From Azadirachta indica (Eukaryota; Streptophyta; Magnoliopsida; Sapindales; Meliaceae): a stretch of DNA of 64,000 nt. A program made the translations under genes and the position numbers. Within the stretch, counting starts at the first letter, position 1. The number at the start of each line of letters is the position of its first letter. The stretch is taken from assembly GCA_022749755.1 (NCBI GenBank), contig CM040446.1:7428715-7492714 (forward strand), read 5' to 3'. Shown here one piece after another: positions 40,495 through 52,784 of this stretch. A model generated the notes under the pieces. It was not told the origin of the DNA. It did not search any database and saw only the letters and a program-made list of their open reading frames with translations.

Positions 40495-41720
40495 GCGAGA
40501 AGGACACCGAAGTCCCTACAGTTTAATGAATATATAAGTCCTAATAATTTTATAAAAAAAATTGAAAAATACCACCCTCAACCATTCGGAAAGGACAGAT
40601 ATTCCCCTAGTGTTTTAAAAACGACAAACACCTTTTTAGTATATCAAAAAATGATAGATACCCCCTTGGAGTCAAAACACTGTCAATTTGCCGTTAAATT
40701 GTTGGGAGGGGTACTTTAGTCTTTTTAACTAAAAAATAAAATACAATAAAAATCTAAGGATTTTTTAAAGCTGTTTAGGACTTATTTTTTCAACTCTTAC
40801 TTGGCTTTCTCGTTTCTCTTATGGATTCAATTTTTAAGGCAAAAGCTTCCATTGACGATGGTGATGACTAAGGCGTTCAAGGATTCAAAGAAGCTTTTTG
40901 GTGAATTCAGACATGTTCTTGCAAGCATTACTAGTTTTCAAAGCTAGTTGAATGTGGTTTGGAGTTGAAAAAGGTAAACCCACTCTCATCTTCAACTTAT
41001 TTAGTTTCTAATGCATTTTGAATGCATTATGATGGTGATTTTAGTAAGTAAAAAAGTATTTGAACTTGTTATTACATTTAAGCTTTAAATATTAAATATA
41101 GGTTAGGGCTAGTATAACATCCTCTTTTTTTTCTTAATAATTAGGAAAGAAATTATATAAGTTTTATAAGGTAGTGTTATTAACGTAAATTTTTTTTAAA
41201 ATTTTGAAATCGCATGTTTTTAAATTAGAATGTGGATAATTTGATTTATTACATATTAAGTCCTTATCTTTTTCTCACTAGTTTATGGTTGTCTGAGGAG
41301 GTATTATATAAATGTACTTTATTTTGTTTTTCTTTTCTTTGTCTCTACCTCCCATTCTTATGAAACACACAAACGTATTTCTTTACTCATTTTGGTGGTG
41401 TGGCTTCCTCATAGACTTATTAAGTCAAGGTAAAAGTTTTAAGTATACTATACTCATCCATATTTTCTGTTCTTATATCTTGTTTATTTTATATTAGTGT
41501 TATTTCATGATTTTCTATATAGATTCTTAAAAGCTGTTATTAAGAGTAGTTTGTATGATTTTGTATTTAGATTTAGGAATTCTAGTTTTAGTTAGTTTTC
41601 TACATACTAGTCAATTGATTTGCATTGAACTTTACAAGATATGAACAACTCTAATGGAAGTTCTGTTAAGAATTTTGTATTAAAATTTTTACAAACTTGA
41701 AAAACACAGATTAATGTGCA
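40495..41720 (+). repeat. Element left arm, copy 1 (1226 bp)
   Basis: Direct copy of 48035-49258 with only scattered substitutions and short indels (for example an extra aaattag near 41221). The first roughly 290 bases form the left inverted repeat of the element. A 61-codon frame at 41312 recurs at 48850 because of the duplication and has no recognisable content. The arm ends abruptly at ...agattaatgtgca, where viral sequence starts. Confidence 0.93.
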
Positions 41721-43480
41721 AATCTTTTTGGACAACCTAGACCACCAACTAGCTATTCAGATTTTCAAGCCGCTAGATCATCATTTTCCATTCCTAGCAC
41801 CTCTAGAGTTCAAGCTACTAAGATAAAAGATTTAGATACTCAAAGTTCCGTTCAGTATACTACTCCAGTGGTCGAACCGGTGCATAGGCTGAAATCTCCA
41901 ACATTTTCTGATTTTCAAACTATTAACACAATAATTAATGAAAATTGGGAAATAGACAAAAATTTCCTTAGAAAAGACTTTAGCTCATCATTAAACAAGG
42001 AAAAGAAAACGTGGTTTTTAGCCAATTTTGACTTAGAGCAACAAGCCATTATTACGACAGCTTGGTATGAAGACATGAATAGGATAAAGACAAATATTTA
42101 ATTTTTCACGTGATTTGAAATGTACTCCTTTAATAATAAAATAATGTATTCTTTTAGAAAATCAAATTTAGACGTCCACACTAGCCATCTTAGAAAATGG
42201 GAGACAAAAAATCATGGCATTATTCAATCCGTACGTGCACCCTTAGAATCTCTTCGACTTAATATTTCAGGCAGTCGTATTCCAACATCATCGTTCAAAT
42301 TAGCTGATGATAGATCAAACACTGAACCTTCCACTTTATGAGACATTAAAAAACTCTATGAACAGAATAATTATTAAAGTCAAATATTGCACACTATTTC
42401 TAAACCAGGTAGTCATATAGAAGATAAAATAGACCAAACTAGCCTTAGTCCTAGTTTTCCTTTTAGTGTGACCCCACCTCTATTCAAACCTCAACCATTA
42501 CTGCAAAAAGATAAAGAAATTACTCCTTTACCCAAAATTGACCTTTTAGATCAAATTAATAAAAAATTATTGTCTTTGCCAGGACTTTCTAACATTAATA
42601 CCATAGATGAAACTTTAGATAGTCAAACCCAGAGTCAAGATAAGGATAGTGAACCCTTAGAAATTAATAGGTTACAAAGAAAAACTAGACAACCCAATAA
42701 TTGGAAAAACACATTAACTAGAAATTATTATCCTAGACCTACTCCAATAGATATTCAATATGAAGAATGCGCTAAGTATGTTACTACTCAATACACCGGT
42801 GAAGCTATCTATGAATGGAACATAGATGGTAGATCCGAATATGAAATTATGAATGTTCTCCAAGAAATAGGAATGACTACAATAGCTTATAAAGCTGTAA
42901 AAAACACTGACCATCAAGCCGCTAGATTAATAGTAGCTGGATTTACAGGATCCCTTAGGTATTGGTAGGATAATAGTCTTAATACATCTACTCAACAAAG
43001 TATACTCAATCACGTAGAACAACTTATAATAGAAGATGATCAAGGATTCCAAGAGGTCAAAGAAACTCAAAATGTTGTAGAAGTACTCATTCATACGATA
43101 GCCATGCATTTCATGGGCAATCCTCAGGAAGAACTCCAGAGTTCAAAATTAGTGCTTACAAATTTTAGGTGTCCAATCTTAGGTGACTTTAGATGGTATA
43201 AGGATGTTTTCGTTACACATATATTTCAACGACAGGACTGCAATGCCTCTTTCTGGAAAGAAAGATTTATTGCAGGATTACCCAAATTCTTCTCGAATAG
43301 AGTACTCAAAAAATTAGCAGAAATTACTGAAGGTAGTTCAATCCCTTAGGACACTATTATTTATGGTCAACTCTTTACATTCGTTAAGAAAGAAGGTTTA
43401 GCCTTATATCAAGAACAAAGAGATAAGAAAAATAGTGAGAAATATTCTTTTAAACAAACCGTAGGAAATTTTTGTGCTCA
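41721..43480 (+). pseudogene. EPRV polyprotein 5' part: linker and coat-protein region
   Basis: Open stretches at 41868-42101, 42120-42341, 42387-42968 and 43104-43349 lie in frame-broken succession. The segment around 42760-43340 (with WNIDGRSEYEIMNVLQEIG, a LRYW/DNSL junction interrupted by a stop, and FWKERFIAGLPKFFS) resembles caulimovirid coat proteins. The region before 42700 is Ser/Pro/Gln-rich linker. A movement-protein core could not be recognised. Inactive. Confidence 0.75.
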
Positions 43481-43642
43481 ATATGGATATGACAATCTCA
43501 CAGCCCATCTCGTAGGAAACCACATAAGCCCAAAACTATTACTTATCCTCCAAAACATAATAAAAAGACCTAGTTTAATGAACCTTATTACAAAAAGAAT
43601 AAAAAACGTAGTAAGCCCAAACATAATAAAAAGCCCATAGTT

Positions 43643-43684
43643 TGTTGGACTTGTAAGAAATCAGGCCATATTTCCACTAATTGT
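43643..43684 (+). other. EPRV coat-protein CCHC zinc knuckle
   Basis: CWTCKKSGHISTNC, a CX2CX4HX4C motif as at the C-terminus of caulimovirid coat proteins, where it binds the RNA. It lies in a different frame from the preceding coat-protein pieces. Confidence 0.85.
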
Positions 43685-44179
43685 AGAACAAGAAATAAGA
43701 TTAATGAAATATTCAAAGATGATGAGGATCTTAGACAAAAATTTAGCCAACTTCTCCTTAGCGAAAATTCTAATAGTCAATCAGATTCCTCTGAAGCTAT
43801 TCCAAAAATAGATAATTCTAGTGACACAAGTAGTATTCAAGACTGTAGTTGTAGTGAAGGAATATGCCATTGTCAATCATTCAATATGATATCAAGTAGA
43901 AAACAGGATAAACAATTTCGTTTAGATATTGTAGATAAAATAGAAGATCCCGATGTAAAAAGGGAATACTTGCTTAAACTCAAAGATATCCTTACTCAAG
44001 AACAACACTTAGTACTCTAGAACCATTTAGTCTTAATAAAATTTTCGATAAATATCCTACTCAAAGCCTTTTTAAACAAGTTACTACAGGAGAATCACAA
44101 CAGCAAGTTAAATTATTCAAAAGACAACTTAAGGAATTAGAACAAAAAGTCTAAGAACAACAATTACAACAATTACAGA

Positions 44180-44880
44180 ATAATGTTAGAATAGAGTTAA
44201 TAGAAAACTCCACTAGAAAACATAAAGAAATTATTCAACCCCATAATTCTATAGAATTAGATTCCAATAATAACCCTGATATTCACATATCACTCCATAT
44301 AGGAAATAGTTTTCACTTAGAAACCACAGCATTAGTTGACTCTGGTGCTGATCAAAATTGTATTAGAGAAGAAATAATACCAACATAATTTTATGAAAAA
44401 ACTAGTGAAAAATTACATAGTGCAAATGGTTCAAGTCTCAACATTAGGTATAAATTATCAAATGAAAAAATTTGTAATAATAATTATTGTTTTAGGAATA
44501 ATTTTACTTTAGTCAAAAATTTTAGCCAAAACATTATTTTAGGTACTCCATTTTTTACCCAAATATATTCTTTCACCATAGATGACAAAGGAATCCATAC
44601 TCACGTATTAGACAAACAAATTACCTTTCATTTCTTGTCTCCTATTAGTCAAAAAGAGATCAATTTACTCCAAGAAAATTCTATTACTCAACAACTTAAT
44701 ATTATGTCCAACAAAAGGAATCATATTCAAGCCTTACAGAAAAAAATCCAGTATGACAAAGTAGAAAAACAATTAGAGAATCTTACTATTCAAGCACGAG
44801 TTCAAAAGCTTCAATTATTTTTAGAAAAAGAAATATGCTCGGACCTACCCAATACTTTTTGGGAAGAAAAAAGCATATAG
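44180..44880 (+). pseudogene. EPRV aspartic protease region
   Basis: LVDSGADQNC at 44332-44361 is the DSGA active site of a retroviral-type protease. FSQNIILGTPFFTQI-like sequence about 60 residues later is the expected 'iLG.pFl' flap/core strand. In-frame stops, for example near 44386, break the domain. It lies between the knuckle and RT, as in caulimovirids. Confidence 0.85.
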
Positions 44881-44899
44881 TCCAACTTCCATATGAAAA

Positions 44900-46060
44900 A
44901 CATTTTAATGAATAATAAATTCCTACAAAAGCCCGTCCTATTCAAATGAATCATGAACTTTTAGAACATTGTAAAAAAGAAATTAATCACCTACTCAATA
45001 AAGGACTTATTAGGAAATCCAAGTTTCCTTAGAGTTGTCCAGCTTTTTATGTTAACAAAAATTATGAAATAGAAAGAGGAGTCCTTAGATTAGTTATTAA
45101 TTACAAACCTTTAAATAAAGTCCTTCAATGGATTAGGTATCCAATTCCTAATAAAAAAGATTTGCTCAAAAGATTATACAATAGTGTAATATTTTCAAAA
45201 TTCGATATGAAGAGTGGATTTTGGCAAGTCCAAATAGATGAAAAGGATAGGTACAAGACGGCCTTTTACGGTACCCTTTCGCCATTACGAATGGAACGTA
45301 ATGCCATTTGGACTCAAAAATGCCCCTTCGGAATTCCAAAATATTATGAATGACATATTCAACCTTTACACACATTTTTCTATTGTGTATACATTGATGA
45401 TGTCCTTATCTTTTCAAACTCCATAGAACAACATTTTAAACATTGGAATTTATTTCTACATGTGGTCAAAAAGAATGGTCTAGTAGTGTCAGCCACCGAA
45501 ATGAAATTATTCCAAATCAAGATTAGATTTTTAGGCCATGAAATATATAAAGGTACTATTTAACCTATTAATAAATCAATCGAATTTGCTTCAAAATTTC
45601 TTGATGAAATTAGGGAGCAAACTCAATTACAAAGATTTTTAAGATCCCTTAATTATGTAGCAGACTTTTTCCCAAACCTCAAACAATTTCGTGATCTATT
45701 GTGTCAAAGATTAAGGAAAAGTCCTCCTAATTGGACTGAAGAACATACTAAGGTAATCAAGCTTCTTAAACAAAAGGTTAAGGTTTTACCATGTTTATCT
45801 ATTCCAAATCCTATGCAACCCTTATAGTCGAAACTGATGCTTCAGACATAGGTTATGGCGGAATACTCAAACAAAAAACTGATAGAAGTGATAAAGAATT
45901 AATAGTTAGATTCCATTCAGGTGTTTGGATAGGAGCTCAAAAAAATTATTCAACAATTAAAAAAGAAATATTGTCAATTGTTTTATGTATTATGAAATTC
46001 CAAGATAACTTATTCAATAAAAGCTTTTTATTACGTATTGACTACAAATCTACAAAATAG
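44900..46060 (+). pseudogene. EPRV reverse transcriptase and RNase H
   Basis: KFDMKSGFWQVQI (about 45196-45234) and MPFGLKNAPSEFQNIMNDIF (in another frame near 45300-45360) are caulimovirid RT motifs. YIDDVLIFS, the catalytic box, is at 45390-45416. ETDASDIGYGGIL at about 45828-45866 and YSTIKKEILSIV near 45945 are RNase H motifs. Individual catalytic residues survive, but frameshifts and stops separate them, so the product cannot be made. Confidence 0.92.
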
Positions 46061-46247
46061 GTTTTAGAAAAAGATGTTAAAAATTTGGTATCCAAGCAAA
46101 TATTTGCAAGATGACAATTCTGTCCAACTTTGATTTTTAAATTTTCTATATAAAGGGCGAGTCCAATTCTTTACCAGACTATCTTACGAGACAAATTTTA
46201 CAAGGAAAGATAAAGAATGAAATTCAAACACAGAGTGAAAATCCAAA

Positions 46248-47473
46248 ATGTCCAGCAAAAGTATGAAACCGTCCGATTATGCAATGACTACTCAAATCTC
46301 CATCCCTAGTTACGGTAATATTCCAGTTACATCAACAACAGGTATGATTTCTTCAACTCAAGAGTATCCTCCTTTCTCCTATACTCAAGCTATTAAATCC
46401 GGATTTTCTACCCAACCTGGGTCATCTACCCAGAAAAATATTGTGTCTTTTACATAAGTTCCTATTCAAAAATTCCAATATAAAACAAAATCCCAAGCAC
46501 AGCATATCCAAGTTACCCCTTATGATAAACCAATCCAATTAAAAGACCTTTATGCCCTTACCAATAGATTATTCTATCCTGATTTCCAATTCCTTACTGA
46601 TACCCAACTCAAAAATAGGAGGTTTTACGAATTAATTCTAGTAGACACAAAATCTATAGAAATTAACCATCACTATAACCCAAAAGACTTTAATCAAATC
46701 GCCTACTCCACCTGCAAAATTAAAAAAATTTTATCACCCAGAGAATTCTCTGTAACCTCGATATACTCAACTGTATCTTTTTCCGTACCATACAAACCGG
46801 AAGGGTACAATTATATTGATTATCAAAAGGCATGGTTTAATATATTTTTCCTTAGATCTTTTGACCATTCCTAGTTTATTCAATTTGACCCAACTTGTGC
46901 AAACCTCACACCATCTTGGTTTCAAGAATGATGGTTCTTTTTAGGACCCGAACCATCAATTTACCCACAACAAGTTATCCAAGAATCCTTTCCCTGGTTC
47001 AAGAAAAGTATTTCAAAAACTAATCAACCATTTTTTGCCGAACTCAATTTCCATATTAGATTTTCAATTCCGTGGATCCTTTCATGAAATTTACAGTAAA
47101 AAGATTTTATCCAGAATATAATCTGTCCTTATTAAGAAAATTCAAAATCAAATGATGGGACAAATATGACTTAAACAAAATCACTCCTTCAGCAATTACT
47201 CAATGGCTCAAGTCAGAAAAGATGATTGTAAAAGCAGTCAAAGAAGTCTCTTTCCCGCCTCCAAAGAGGACTTCTACTCCCTCCGACAAGTCCAGCTCAA
47301 GCAACCCTCCAAAAACTAAGAGACAGTACTATACCAAAATGTTCGATGAATTAATCAAGAAAATGGAAGAAGAAGAAAATAATGACACTCAAGAATCTTC
47401 AACAAGATTAACCCAACCACCGACAAATGACCCATATGGTGGGCCATTCTCTCAAGACCCATTTGATTTGTAA
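46248..47473 (+). pseudogene. EPRV second ORF (unknown function)
   Basis: A distinct ORF starting MSSKSMKPSDYAM follows RNase H after a short gap. It is broken by stops at about 46455, 46875 and 46931 and by a shift near 47086. Recognisable blocks are RRFYELILVDTKSIEINH, YNYIDYQKAWFNIFFLRS and FHIRFSIPWIL; a charged tail rich in Lys, Glu and Ser ends at 47473. As I recall, a downstream ORF of this kind and unknown function is typical of florendoviruses. I know no biochemical role. Confidence 0.7.
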
Positions 47474-47699
47474 TTATTCAAGTCCAGACAAAGGCACATT
47501 TAGCACATGGCTGACAACAAGGACAATTACTCAAGAATATTCAAGAACAATTATGTAAGACTTATTTATCATGTGACCGACATCAAGCATTCTCAAGGAC
47601 AGCTATTCAAGACAAAGACATGTGACCGACAACAAGAATTTTTCTTTTCTTTTAGTCAATTTTGTTGTATTCAATAATTGTATTCATCAATAATGTAAG

Positions 47700-47825
47700 A
47701 ATTATTCAAATGTATCTATAAATTAGAGAATCGTTTTCTCATTCGGGGAGGCGAACCTAAGAGAGAAAATACTTAGTATAAAATTTCCTTTGTAACATTC
47801 TCCAGCAATCAATAAAATATTTCCA
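47700..47825 (+). promoter_or_regulatory. EPRV pararetroviral promoter and poly(A) signal
   Basis: tctataaatta at 47715-47725 is a TATA box. A leader with cattcggggaggcgaacc follows at the distance expected for a transcription start, and aataaaat at 47811-47818 is a poly(A) signal. TATA followed closely by a poly(A) signal is the layout that gives caulimovirid pregenomic RNA its terminal redundancy. A CAAG-rich stretch upstream (47500-47620) could be an enhancer; that is inference. Confidence 0.65.
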
Positions 47826-48034
47826 TTTTTAAAAAACTTATTTGTTCTTATTTTATTCATACAATTTCCAATTTAATATTCCAATTCTTAAACATGTAAT
47901 TTCAAATTTTATTTTCCAAAATTACTTCTTATTTCAAATCATCAATAATTTTCTAACTTATTATTTTCAAATTAATTCATCAACTTATTTTACTCATCAA
48001 CTCCAGTCCCGATCTCTTCCTGGGTTAATTTTTT

Positions 48035-49258
48035 GGGAGAAGGACACCGAGGTCCCTACGGTTTAATGAATATATAAGTCCTAATAATTTTATTAAAAAA
48101 AATTGAAAAATACCCCCCTCAACCATTCAGAAAGGACAGATATTTCCCTAGTGTTTTAAAAACGACAAACACCTTCTTAGTATATCAAAAAATGATAGAT
48201 ACCCCCTTGAAGTCAAAACACTGTCAATTTGCCGTTAGATTGTTGGGAGGGGTACTTTATTCTTTTTAACTAAAAAATAAAATACAATAAAAATCTAAGG
48301 ATTTTTTTAAAGCTATTTAGGACTTATTTTTTCAACTCTTACTTGGCTTTCTCGTTTCTCTTATTGATTCAATTTTTAAGGCAAAAGCTTCCATTGACGA
48401 TGGTGATGACTAAGGCGTTCAAGGATTCGAAGAAGCTTTTTGGTGAATTCAGACATGTTCTTGCAAGCATTACTAGTTTTCAAAGCTAGTTGAATGTGGT
48501 TTTGAGTTGAAAAAGGTAAACCCACTCCCATCTTCAACTTATTTAGTTTCTAATGCATTTTGAATGCATTATGATGGTGATTTTAGTAAGTAAAAAAGTA
48601 TTTGAACTTGTTATTACATTTAAGCTTCGAATATTAAATATAGGTTAGGGCTATTATAACATCCTCTTTTTTTTCTTAATAATTAGGAAAGAAATTATAT
48701 AAGTTTTATGAGGTAGTGTTATTAACGTAAATTTTTTTTAAAATTTTGAAATCGCATGTTTTTTAGAACGTGGATAATTTGATTTATTACATATTAAGTC
48801 ATTATCTTTTTCTCACTAGTTTATGGTTGTCTAAGGAGGTATTATATAAATGTACTTTATTTTATTTTTCTTTTCTTTGTCTCTACCTCCCATTCTTATG
48901 AAACACACAAACGTATTTCTTTACTCATTTTGGTGGTGTGGCTTCCTCATAGACTTGTTAAGTCAAGGTAAAAGTTTTAAGTATACTATACTCATCCATA
49001 TTTTCAGTTCTTATATCTTGTTTATTTTATATTAGTGTTATTTCATGATTTTTTATATAGATTCTTAAAAGCTGTTATTAAGAGTAGTTTGTATGATTTT
49101 GTATTTAGATTCAGGAATTCTAGTTTTAGTTAGTTTTCTACATACTAGTCAATTGATTTGCATTGAACTTTACTAGATATGAACAACTCTAATGCAAGTT
49201 CTGCTAAGAATTTTGTATTAAAATTTTTACAAACTTAAAAAACACAGATTAATGTGCA
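48035..49258 (+). repeat. Element left arm, copy 2 (1224 bp)
   Basis: Direct repeat of 40495-41720, starting at the same base of the TIR (gggagaaggacaccgaggtc) after a T-run and ending at the same agattaatgtgca. Unlike copy 1 it continues into the element's unique interior (tgtagatttttgtttcactc). That makes copy 2 the one contiguous with the rest of the element. Confidence 0.93.
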
Positions 49259-51260
49259 TGTAGATTTTTGTTTCACTCAAATCGGGTCAAAATTTAATTT
49301 TATATAATTTTTCAAATTCATACTTAGATTCTAAAAGTCTGAAAATTCTGCAACATTGTTCCGGGAAAAAATTATTTAAGTGGCCAAATGATTTTTTAAA
49401 AGTATAAAATTTGGTGTGATGGTTCTTCTATCTCTCTAGTAGTTTTTCTACAAATTTCGTATTTTTTGAGTCATCAAAAAAATAGTTATAAATTTTTTAT
49501 TAAAGGTACTGTAAAACAGTTACATTCTGGATAGATTTCTGTTAAATGGAATCTAAATTGTTTAGAAAATCTTTGTGAATCAAAAATGAGATGAAACTTT
49601 TATATATGCTATTTTGAAGTGTACTCAGCAAATTTAGAAAGTTTTGGGTTGATTCAATTTGAAGTTTGAGAGATATAAATCTTAGAGTTTAGGATAGTCA
49701 GAAAAGAAACCAGAATTAAACTGAATTCATGAAGGGTTAAGTTTAGGTTCTAAAATATGTTATTTAGGGCATGATTAACATTCTAAAATTTATGTGTATG
49801 TGGTGCACTAAGTGTCCTTTATCAGACAGGGGTTTGGAATCTTCGGACGAGTAGAAATAGCCTAAGACTTGTGCTTAGATTGAGGTAAGTAATTCCATTC
49901 ATAGTGTATTGGTTTTTATTTTACAACATAAGTATGTTTTATGCTAAACATCTATTTGTTTTAATGTTTGGAAATATCTGTTCAACTTTTATTATTAAAG
50001 AAGTTAGGGCATATACTTGTATAACTTGTCTTTATATTTAGATGAAAATATTTTTGATAATGTTAATCTCATCTTGAAAATTTAATAGCAAGTGATTTTG
50101 TAAAGCATGTATTAATGCAAGCCAATATTCTTGAAATAAATGATTATGTGATTTACGAAAAAAAAAAATAGTTTGGCTCATCTGTCCATAGTATTTTGAT
50201 TTTGATTTTGATTTTGATTTTGATTATGTTCGTCTATGGTTGACATCTCTGTTGAACCAACTGAGATTTTATTCTGAATATACATATTATATGATTCTAT
50301 TATTAGCCAAGTCACTAGGGATACAGGTGACATTATGTGACAGAAGTAATATAAATGCATTTCTATAAAGACTTTTATGAGCTGAACATTATGTTATTAT
50401 GATTAATTATTGCAAATCATATTTTCTGAATAATGACTTTATTTTTTAATCTTACATTTCAAAATATTCCGCTTGTGATTACTTGGTTTTATCATTAAAG
50501 GCTTGCAAATTATTTTGTGATCATCAAGAAAGCGACACACACATATATTATAAATGGCATTAGTTATCCAGTTGATGGCTCACCCCTTGTCATTTACTTT
50601 TTGTGAATTAAGTAGCCTAGAGCATAACTTGGAGAATAGCATTGGGTTTCCTATTTTATCGCTTTGCATTAATAGATGTTTGAGGACACTATTATTGTTA
50701 TTTATGCTTCATTTGGCTTCTATTTAGATATTTGACTTTTTATTGGATCATGAGTGTTATTTGATGTTATTGAAAAACATTTGATTCACCGAATAATATT
50801 TTGAGGTATTTCAGTTAAGGATTTATAGTTGAGTAATGTAAACTTTGAGTTGGAGTTTGTAGTCCCTAGATTGACTTATGTTGGATTTGGGGTGTTGCAG
50901 CTTTGATTTTGAATGCTATTTTGGGTATTTTTTATTTTAAGTGGATAAATGTGAAATTGGTGTGTGATACATTGTGAAAACATGATTTTTTCTATATAAA
51001 TTAAATGCATCTTGATTTTTCTGGTTTATATTACATTTTTGTTATGTTTAGGGTTCATAATATGAGTTGGGTTGTACTAAAACTGAGTTTATGTGAGGGG
51101 TTAGTTATTGTTGATAAGATAATGATGTTGCTGTGGATTTTTCTTCACAAACTTGTATTGATGTTTTCTTGTATGCTGGCAATTCATCATTGTTGTTGTG
51201 TTGTAATTTGTTACCAAATTATACTGCATTTATTTTGGTGATGTCTCAGTTTCATGTTAT
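49259..51260. other. Unique interior of the TIR element, no gene seen
   Basis: No maintained long frame. It includes a TTTTGA hexamer run (50193-50224). A short frame at 51005-51241 lacks recognisable content. Confidence 0.5.
50193..50224. repeat. (TTTTGA)n simple repeat
   Basis: About five perfect TTTTGA units. Confidence 0.95.
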
Positions 51261-51269
51261 AATTTTGTC

Positions 51270-51600
51270 GAGGTCTAAATGATGTCCAAGGCAGCAGTGT
51301 GAATGTTTTCTATGAGGGAGATTATGCTGGTTTAGATACGAGTGTTGAGGAGGGTACTGTCCAGGAAGGAGATTATGGTGGCTTAGGTGTAAGTGTTGAG
51401 GGAGGTAATTGCAATGATTTAAATGCTACAAGTAGCAATGTGTCGAAGGGGGTGATTATGTGTTGAGGATGGTGATTGAGGATGGTGATTACGGTGGTTT
51501 AGGTGTTGAATGCTATGGTTTGGATGATCAGTTAAATGAACCTGATGTTGATGACTTCGAAGTTGCAGAGGATGTAGAACTTTGTCCTTCTGATTCAGAA
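51270..51600 (+). pseudogene. Acidic-repeat remnant, possibly MuDR-like transposase N-terminus
   Basis: Repeated units encode YEGDYAGLDTSVEEG, QEGDYGGLGVSVEGG and, after a frame break, EDGDYGGLGVECYGLDDQ, followed by DVDDFEVAEDVELCPSDSEL. Many plant MuDR-type transposases have an acidic, Gly-rich repeat tract ending in a 'SDSDD/SDSEL'-like block before the DNA-binding and catalytic domains. No zinc finger or DDE domain follows here; the sequence passes into pyrimidine-rich repeats. Assignment is by style and by its position in a TIR element, so it is tentative. Confidence 0.45.
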
Positions 51601-51990
51601 CTTTTTCTGCTTCTGGTTATTTTATTGTTGCCAAATTCTGCACTCTTATTTTTCTACCGGAGCTTGTTACCACTTCCTACTGCTGTTACCATTTCCTGTT
51701 GCTATTTTCCTGCTGCAGATTTTCCTCTGCTTCTGCACTCTTATTTTTTTGCTGGAGTTTGTTACCACTTTCTGCTGCTGTTACCATTTCCTGTTGCTAT
51801 TTTCCTGCCGTAGATTTTCTTCTGCTTTTGGTCATTTTTTCGCTGCCAACTTCTGGACTACTATTTTTCTGCTGCAGCTTGTTACCACTTCCTGCTGCTA
51901 TTTTCTGCTGCAGATTTTTTTTTTTTTCTGCTTCTGGTTATTTTGTTGTTGCCAAATTCTGCACTGTTATTTTTACTGTAGCTTGCCAAA
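51595..51990. repeat. Pyrimidine-rich degenerate tandem repeats
   Basis: Recurring modules such as cttgttaccacttcctgctg, ctgttaccatttcctgttgc and ttctgcttctggttattttn occur three to four times with variation, in units of roughly 110-140 bases. Overlapping frames here (51699-52025, 51749-52123) are products of the repeat and encode only Leu/Cys/Phe-rich low-complexity text. Confidence 0.8.
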
Positions 51991-52784
51991 TCTTTCTACT
52001 GCAATTTGCTTTGGCCATGTTTTAATGCTTTTGTTTGGTGCTAAAGAATCAGGTTTCGAGCTCCCTTTATTTGTTATTGCTCCCAGTTTCAATTTTTTAA
52101 TTAATATAGTTAGCCAAAACTAAATGGTTAGGTTTTCGGCAATGCTTTTGGTACTGAATTTTCTTCTCTATTAGTCATTTTATGTTTTTTGGTGCTTTCC
52201 TGACCGTTAGGAATTTTTACTGCTGCCAACTTTGATTTATTTATACTGGTGGGATTTGTATCTTGTTAGCTGTTACAATTTGTTTGATGCTGTTGATGCT
52301 TTATTGCTACTTTTGTTGGTCACAATTGCTTTCTGGCAACTTTTGATTCAATTTGATGCAGAGGCCACTATGATATACAATTAGTCTTTGCAAGGAAAAA
52401 TTGTCTTTTTTTAAACAAATTTGATGATGACTAGCACTTACATGTTTTGTCTAGATTAGTGAAGCCTTCTTTTTGGCTCATTCTTTGTAATTTTCTTTTT
52501 CTTTTTCCTGTTAATGAATTCATTATTTGACTTAATGGCTTATTCTTTGTAATTTTCTTTTTTTCCTATTAATGAATTTATTTTTTGACTCAAAACAAAA
52601 GAGGCAGCAAGGTATACTTACCATTTTGGCCATCTATTTAATGGTTTATGTAATAAATTAATTAATAAGAATAAAAAAGTTTACAATAATAATATTTTAT
52701 AATAAAATTATGAAAAATATTTGAATGCATAATAGGTAAAAAAAAAAAATTGAAGGATAAAATATATTTGCCTATAAATGTATT
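51991..52784. other. Right interior of the TIR element, no gene seen
   Basis: T-rich non-coding sequence with a local near-duplicate phrase (tctttgtaattttctttttc at about 52484 and again at 52541). Confidence 0.5.

Larger units (their letters stand above)
41721..48034 (+). mobile_element. Endogenous caulimovirid (florendovirus-like), 6.3 kb, decayed
   Basis: In order: coat-protein-type region, CCHC knuckle, aspartic protease, RT, RNase H, a separate downstream ORF, then a pararetroviral promoter and leader. There is no integrase and there are no LTRs of its own. One long polyprotein followed by a second ORF of unknown function is the florendovirus plan. The span is shorter than a full genome of that group, as I recall about 8 kb. 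Sequence before the coat protein is short and a recognisable movement-protein core was not found, so the 5' part is missing. Many stops and frameshifts make it a fossil. Confidence 0.88.

Noticed and set aside
41312..41497. 61-codon ORF repeated almost identically at 48850-49035
   Set aside because: Conservation is explained by the 1.2 kb arm duplication; no motif, and the surrounding DNA is equally conserved.
47842..48066. 74-codon ORF at the virus/arm boundary
   Set aside because: It spans the viral leader and the start of the arm; the frame crosses a junction and has no recognisable content.
40495..49258. Ordinary LTR retrotransposon with 1.2 kb LTRs
   Set aside because: The interior is caulimovirid with no integrase, the repeats do not have TG...CA ends or a primer site inside, and the outer repeat coincides with the TIR end of a larger element confirmed by the empty paralogous site.
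51460..52123. Overlapping Leu/Cys/Phe-rich ORFs of 108-124 codons
   Set aside because: Two frames of the same pyrimidine-rich tandem repeat are open at once, which is a composition effect. Only the first 45 codons or so of the 51460 frame look like protein.
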